Both the position numbers and the translations under genes were made by a program. From NCBI GenBank assembly GCA_025361665.1, contig JANYKF010000171.1:1-6039 (forward strand): a stretch of 6,039 nucleotides of DNA, written 5' to 3'. The notes under the pieces were generated by a model. It saw nothing but the letters and a program-made list of their open reading frames with translations, did no database searches and was not told the DNA's origin. How positions within the stretch are numbered: the stretch's first letter is position 1; each line of letters opens with the position of its first letter. Below, piece after piece: positions 5,134 to 6,039 of the stretch. The stretch is from Clostridiaceae bacterium (lineage in GTDB: Bacteria > Bacillota > Clostridia > DSM-8532).

Positions 5134-6039
5134 AGGCTTGCCGAAGCCCCAGTACATGAGCAAGGCGGCCAGAAGCCAAAAATAAGCCACCATATAGGGC
5201 ACTTCAAAGATGTTCTCCAGAAAATTATGCAGCACGACCCCGCACAGTCCGGCAAATGCACCGGCCGCCATCAGGCGGTCCTTCCCCGCCTCCGCATGAC
5301 GGACCGCCCGGACTCCCCAGACAAGGAGGAACCCGATCAGCACGGCAAACGCCGCAATGCCGGGTATGCCCATCTCCACAAGTGTCTTGAGCCAGTAACT
5401 GTCCATATAGAAGGTGGCCGGAAACAGATTCTTGTGGTTCATGGCCACGGCGCCGCCGAAGTGACCGAGTCCCATACCGGTCCACGGATGATCGAGGAAC
5501 ATGCGGAAACCGGTTTCATATCGGAGCATGCGTCCGCCGCGCTGGCTGGAAACAATGAACTGCGGTGTGAACAGATAGGCGATGCGGTTGAAAACCGGTG
5601 GCAGCAGGAGGGATGCGAACGCACCGCCCGCCAGGATGAAAAGCCAGGCCGGCCTCACCATCAGGCAGAACAAGACCATTGCGACAGCCAGACCCAGCCA
5701 GGCCCCCCGGGACTGGGTGAGGAGCACGCAGAGGCCCATGGCACCGACGACGGCGCCCATGATGAGCCGCATCGCCGGTTTGACGCCAGGACGGATGAGC
5801 ACGGCAAATGCCAGCGGCAGGAGCAGCACCATGATGCTCCCGAGGATGTTCGGACTCTTGACGATGGAAAACACCCGGGTTCCCACGGCAACTTCGGCCT
5901 GATCCGTCCAGGAAGCCGGCGTTGGGACTTTCATGAGGAACTGGAGGAATCCGTGAAAGGCAAGCGCGCCGCCGGTGATTTGGTATTGCGTCGTCTTGTG
6001 GGTGACGCTGCTGCAAGGGATGATCTTCGCGGCGGCGGC
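5107..6039 (-). CDS. O-antigen ligase/polymerase-like (Wzy_C) membrane protein, 5' end off window
   Basis: The frame is open from the right edge to a TGA at 5109-5107, giving 310 visible residues. The N-terminus lies outside the window. An ATG at 5934 is in frame, but family-like sequence lies before it (ITGGALAFHGFLQFL), so it is internal. The protein has many hydrophobic helices. Wzy_C/WaaL-family features are VPTPASWTD (about 38-46), TRVFS..SPNILGS, TQSRGAWLG (108-116), the FLDHPWTGMGLGHFG stretch after a polar loop, and HNFLENIFE (271-279) near the end, holding the family's conserved histidine. Such proteins act on the outer face of the cytoplasmic membrane, polymerising lipid-linked repeat units or ligating glycan to an acceptor. 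Sequence alone does not separate these roles, and related proteins O-glycosylate proteins. It converges with and overlaps the GT4-CsaB gene, which suggests both serve one surface polysaccharide. No intrinsic terminator separates them. Confidence 0.9.
   Translation of the reverse strand, partial: AAAAKIIPCSSVTHKTTQYQITGGALAFHGFLQFLMKVPTPASWTDQAEVAVGTRVFSIVKSPNILGSIMVLLLPLAFAVLIRPGVKPAMRLIMGAVVGAMGLCVLLTQSRGAWLGLAVAMVLFCLMVRPAWLFILAGGAFASLLLPPVFNRIAYLFTPQFIVSSQRGGRMLRYETGFRMFLDHPWTGMGLGHFGGAVAMNHKNLFPATFYMDSYWLKTLVEMGIPGIAAFAVLIGFLLVWGVRAVRHAEAGKDRLMAAGAFAGLCGVVLHNFLENIFEVPYMVAYFWLLAALLMYWGFGKPAPDTRRSA

Noticed and set aside
5135..5148. Small hairpin GGCTT-GCCG-AAGCC near the convergent junction as a terminator
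   Set aside because: The stem is only 5 bp, no T-run follows on either strand, and it lies inside the Wzy_C-like coding region.
5107..5934. A complete 275-residue Wzy_C-like protein starting at 5934
   Set aside because: The same frame is open to the window edge and encodes typical family sequence upstream of 5934, so that ATG is internal and the gene is truncated by the window.

Overview
The window holds five protein genes, two of them cut by the window edges. There are no RNA genes, CRISPR arrays or insertion sequences that I can see. The DNA looks moderately G+C-rich. The protein families point to an anaerobic or facultative member of the Bacillota: a NusG domain II/Gx-transporter pair, a long type II NADH dehydrogenase with a membrane tail, and a CsaB-type pyruvyl transferase fused to a GT4 glycosyltransferase. 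Negativicutes or Clostridia are the best guesses. This is inference from gene content only.

Left part (1-2585, minus strand): an apparent three-gene operon reading right to left. First comes a small membrane-anchored NusG domain II protein (2585-2205). Next is a Gx-transporter/HepS-component-I-like membrane protein (2221-1655), whose start overlaps the previous gene by 17 bp. Last is a type II NADH dehydrogenase-like flavoprotein with a DoxX-like membrane extension (1594 to beyond the left edge). As I remember it, these three families correspond to EetA, EetB and Ndh2 of the flavin-based extracellular electron transfer locus of Listeria and lactobacilli. The segment may therefore be one end of such a locus, carrying electrons from NADH through a dedicated quinone pool to the cell exterior. 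The other expected partners would lie off the left edge.

Middle (2586-2865): a 280-bp divergent control region. It has a good sigma-A/sigma70-type promoter for the leftward operon, an extended -10 element for the rightward gene, and two partly exclusive inverted repeats between them.

Right part (2866-6039): a 749-codon rightward gene encodes an N-terminal GT4 glycosyltransferase joined to a C-terminal CsaB-like polysaccharide pyruvyl transferase. It converges on, and overlaps by 9 bp, a leftward gene for an O-antigen ligase/polymerase-like (Wzy_C) membrane protein that enters from the right edge. Together they suggest assembly of a pyruvylated cell-surface glycan. A perfect 29-bp direct repeat (period 32) lies exactly at the convergent junction and contains the stop codons of both genes. 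It looks like a recent tandem duplication that rewrote the C-terminus of the fusion protein.
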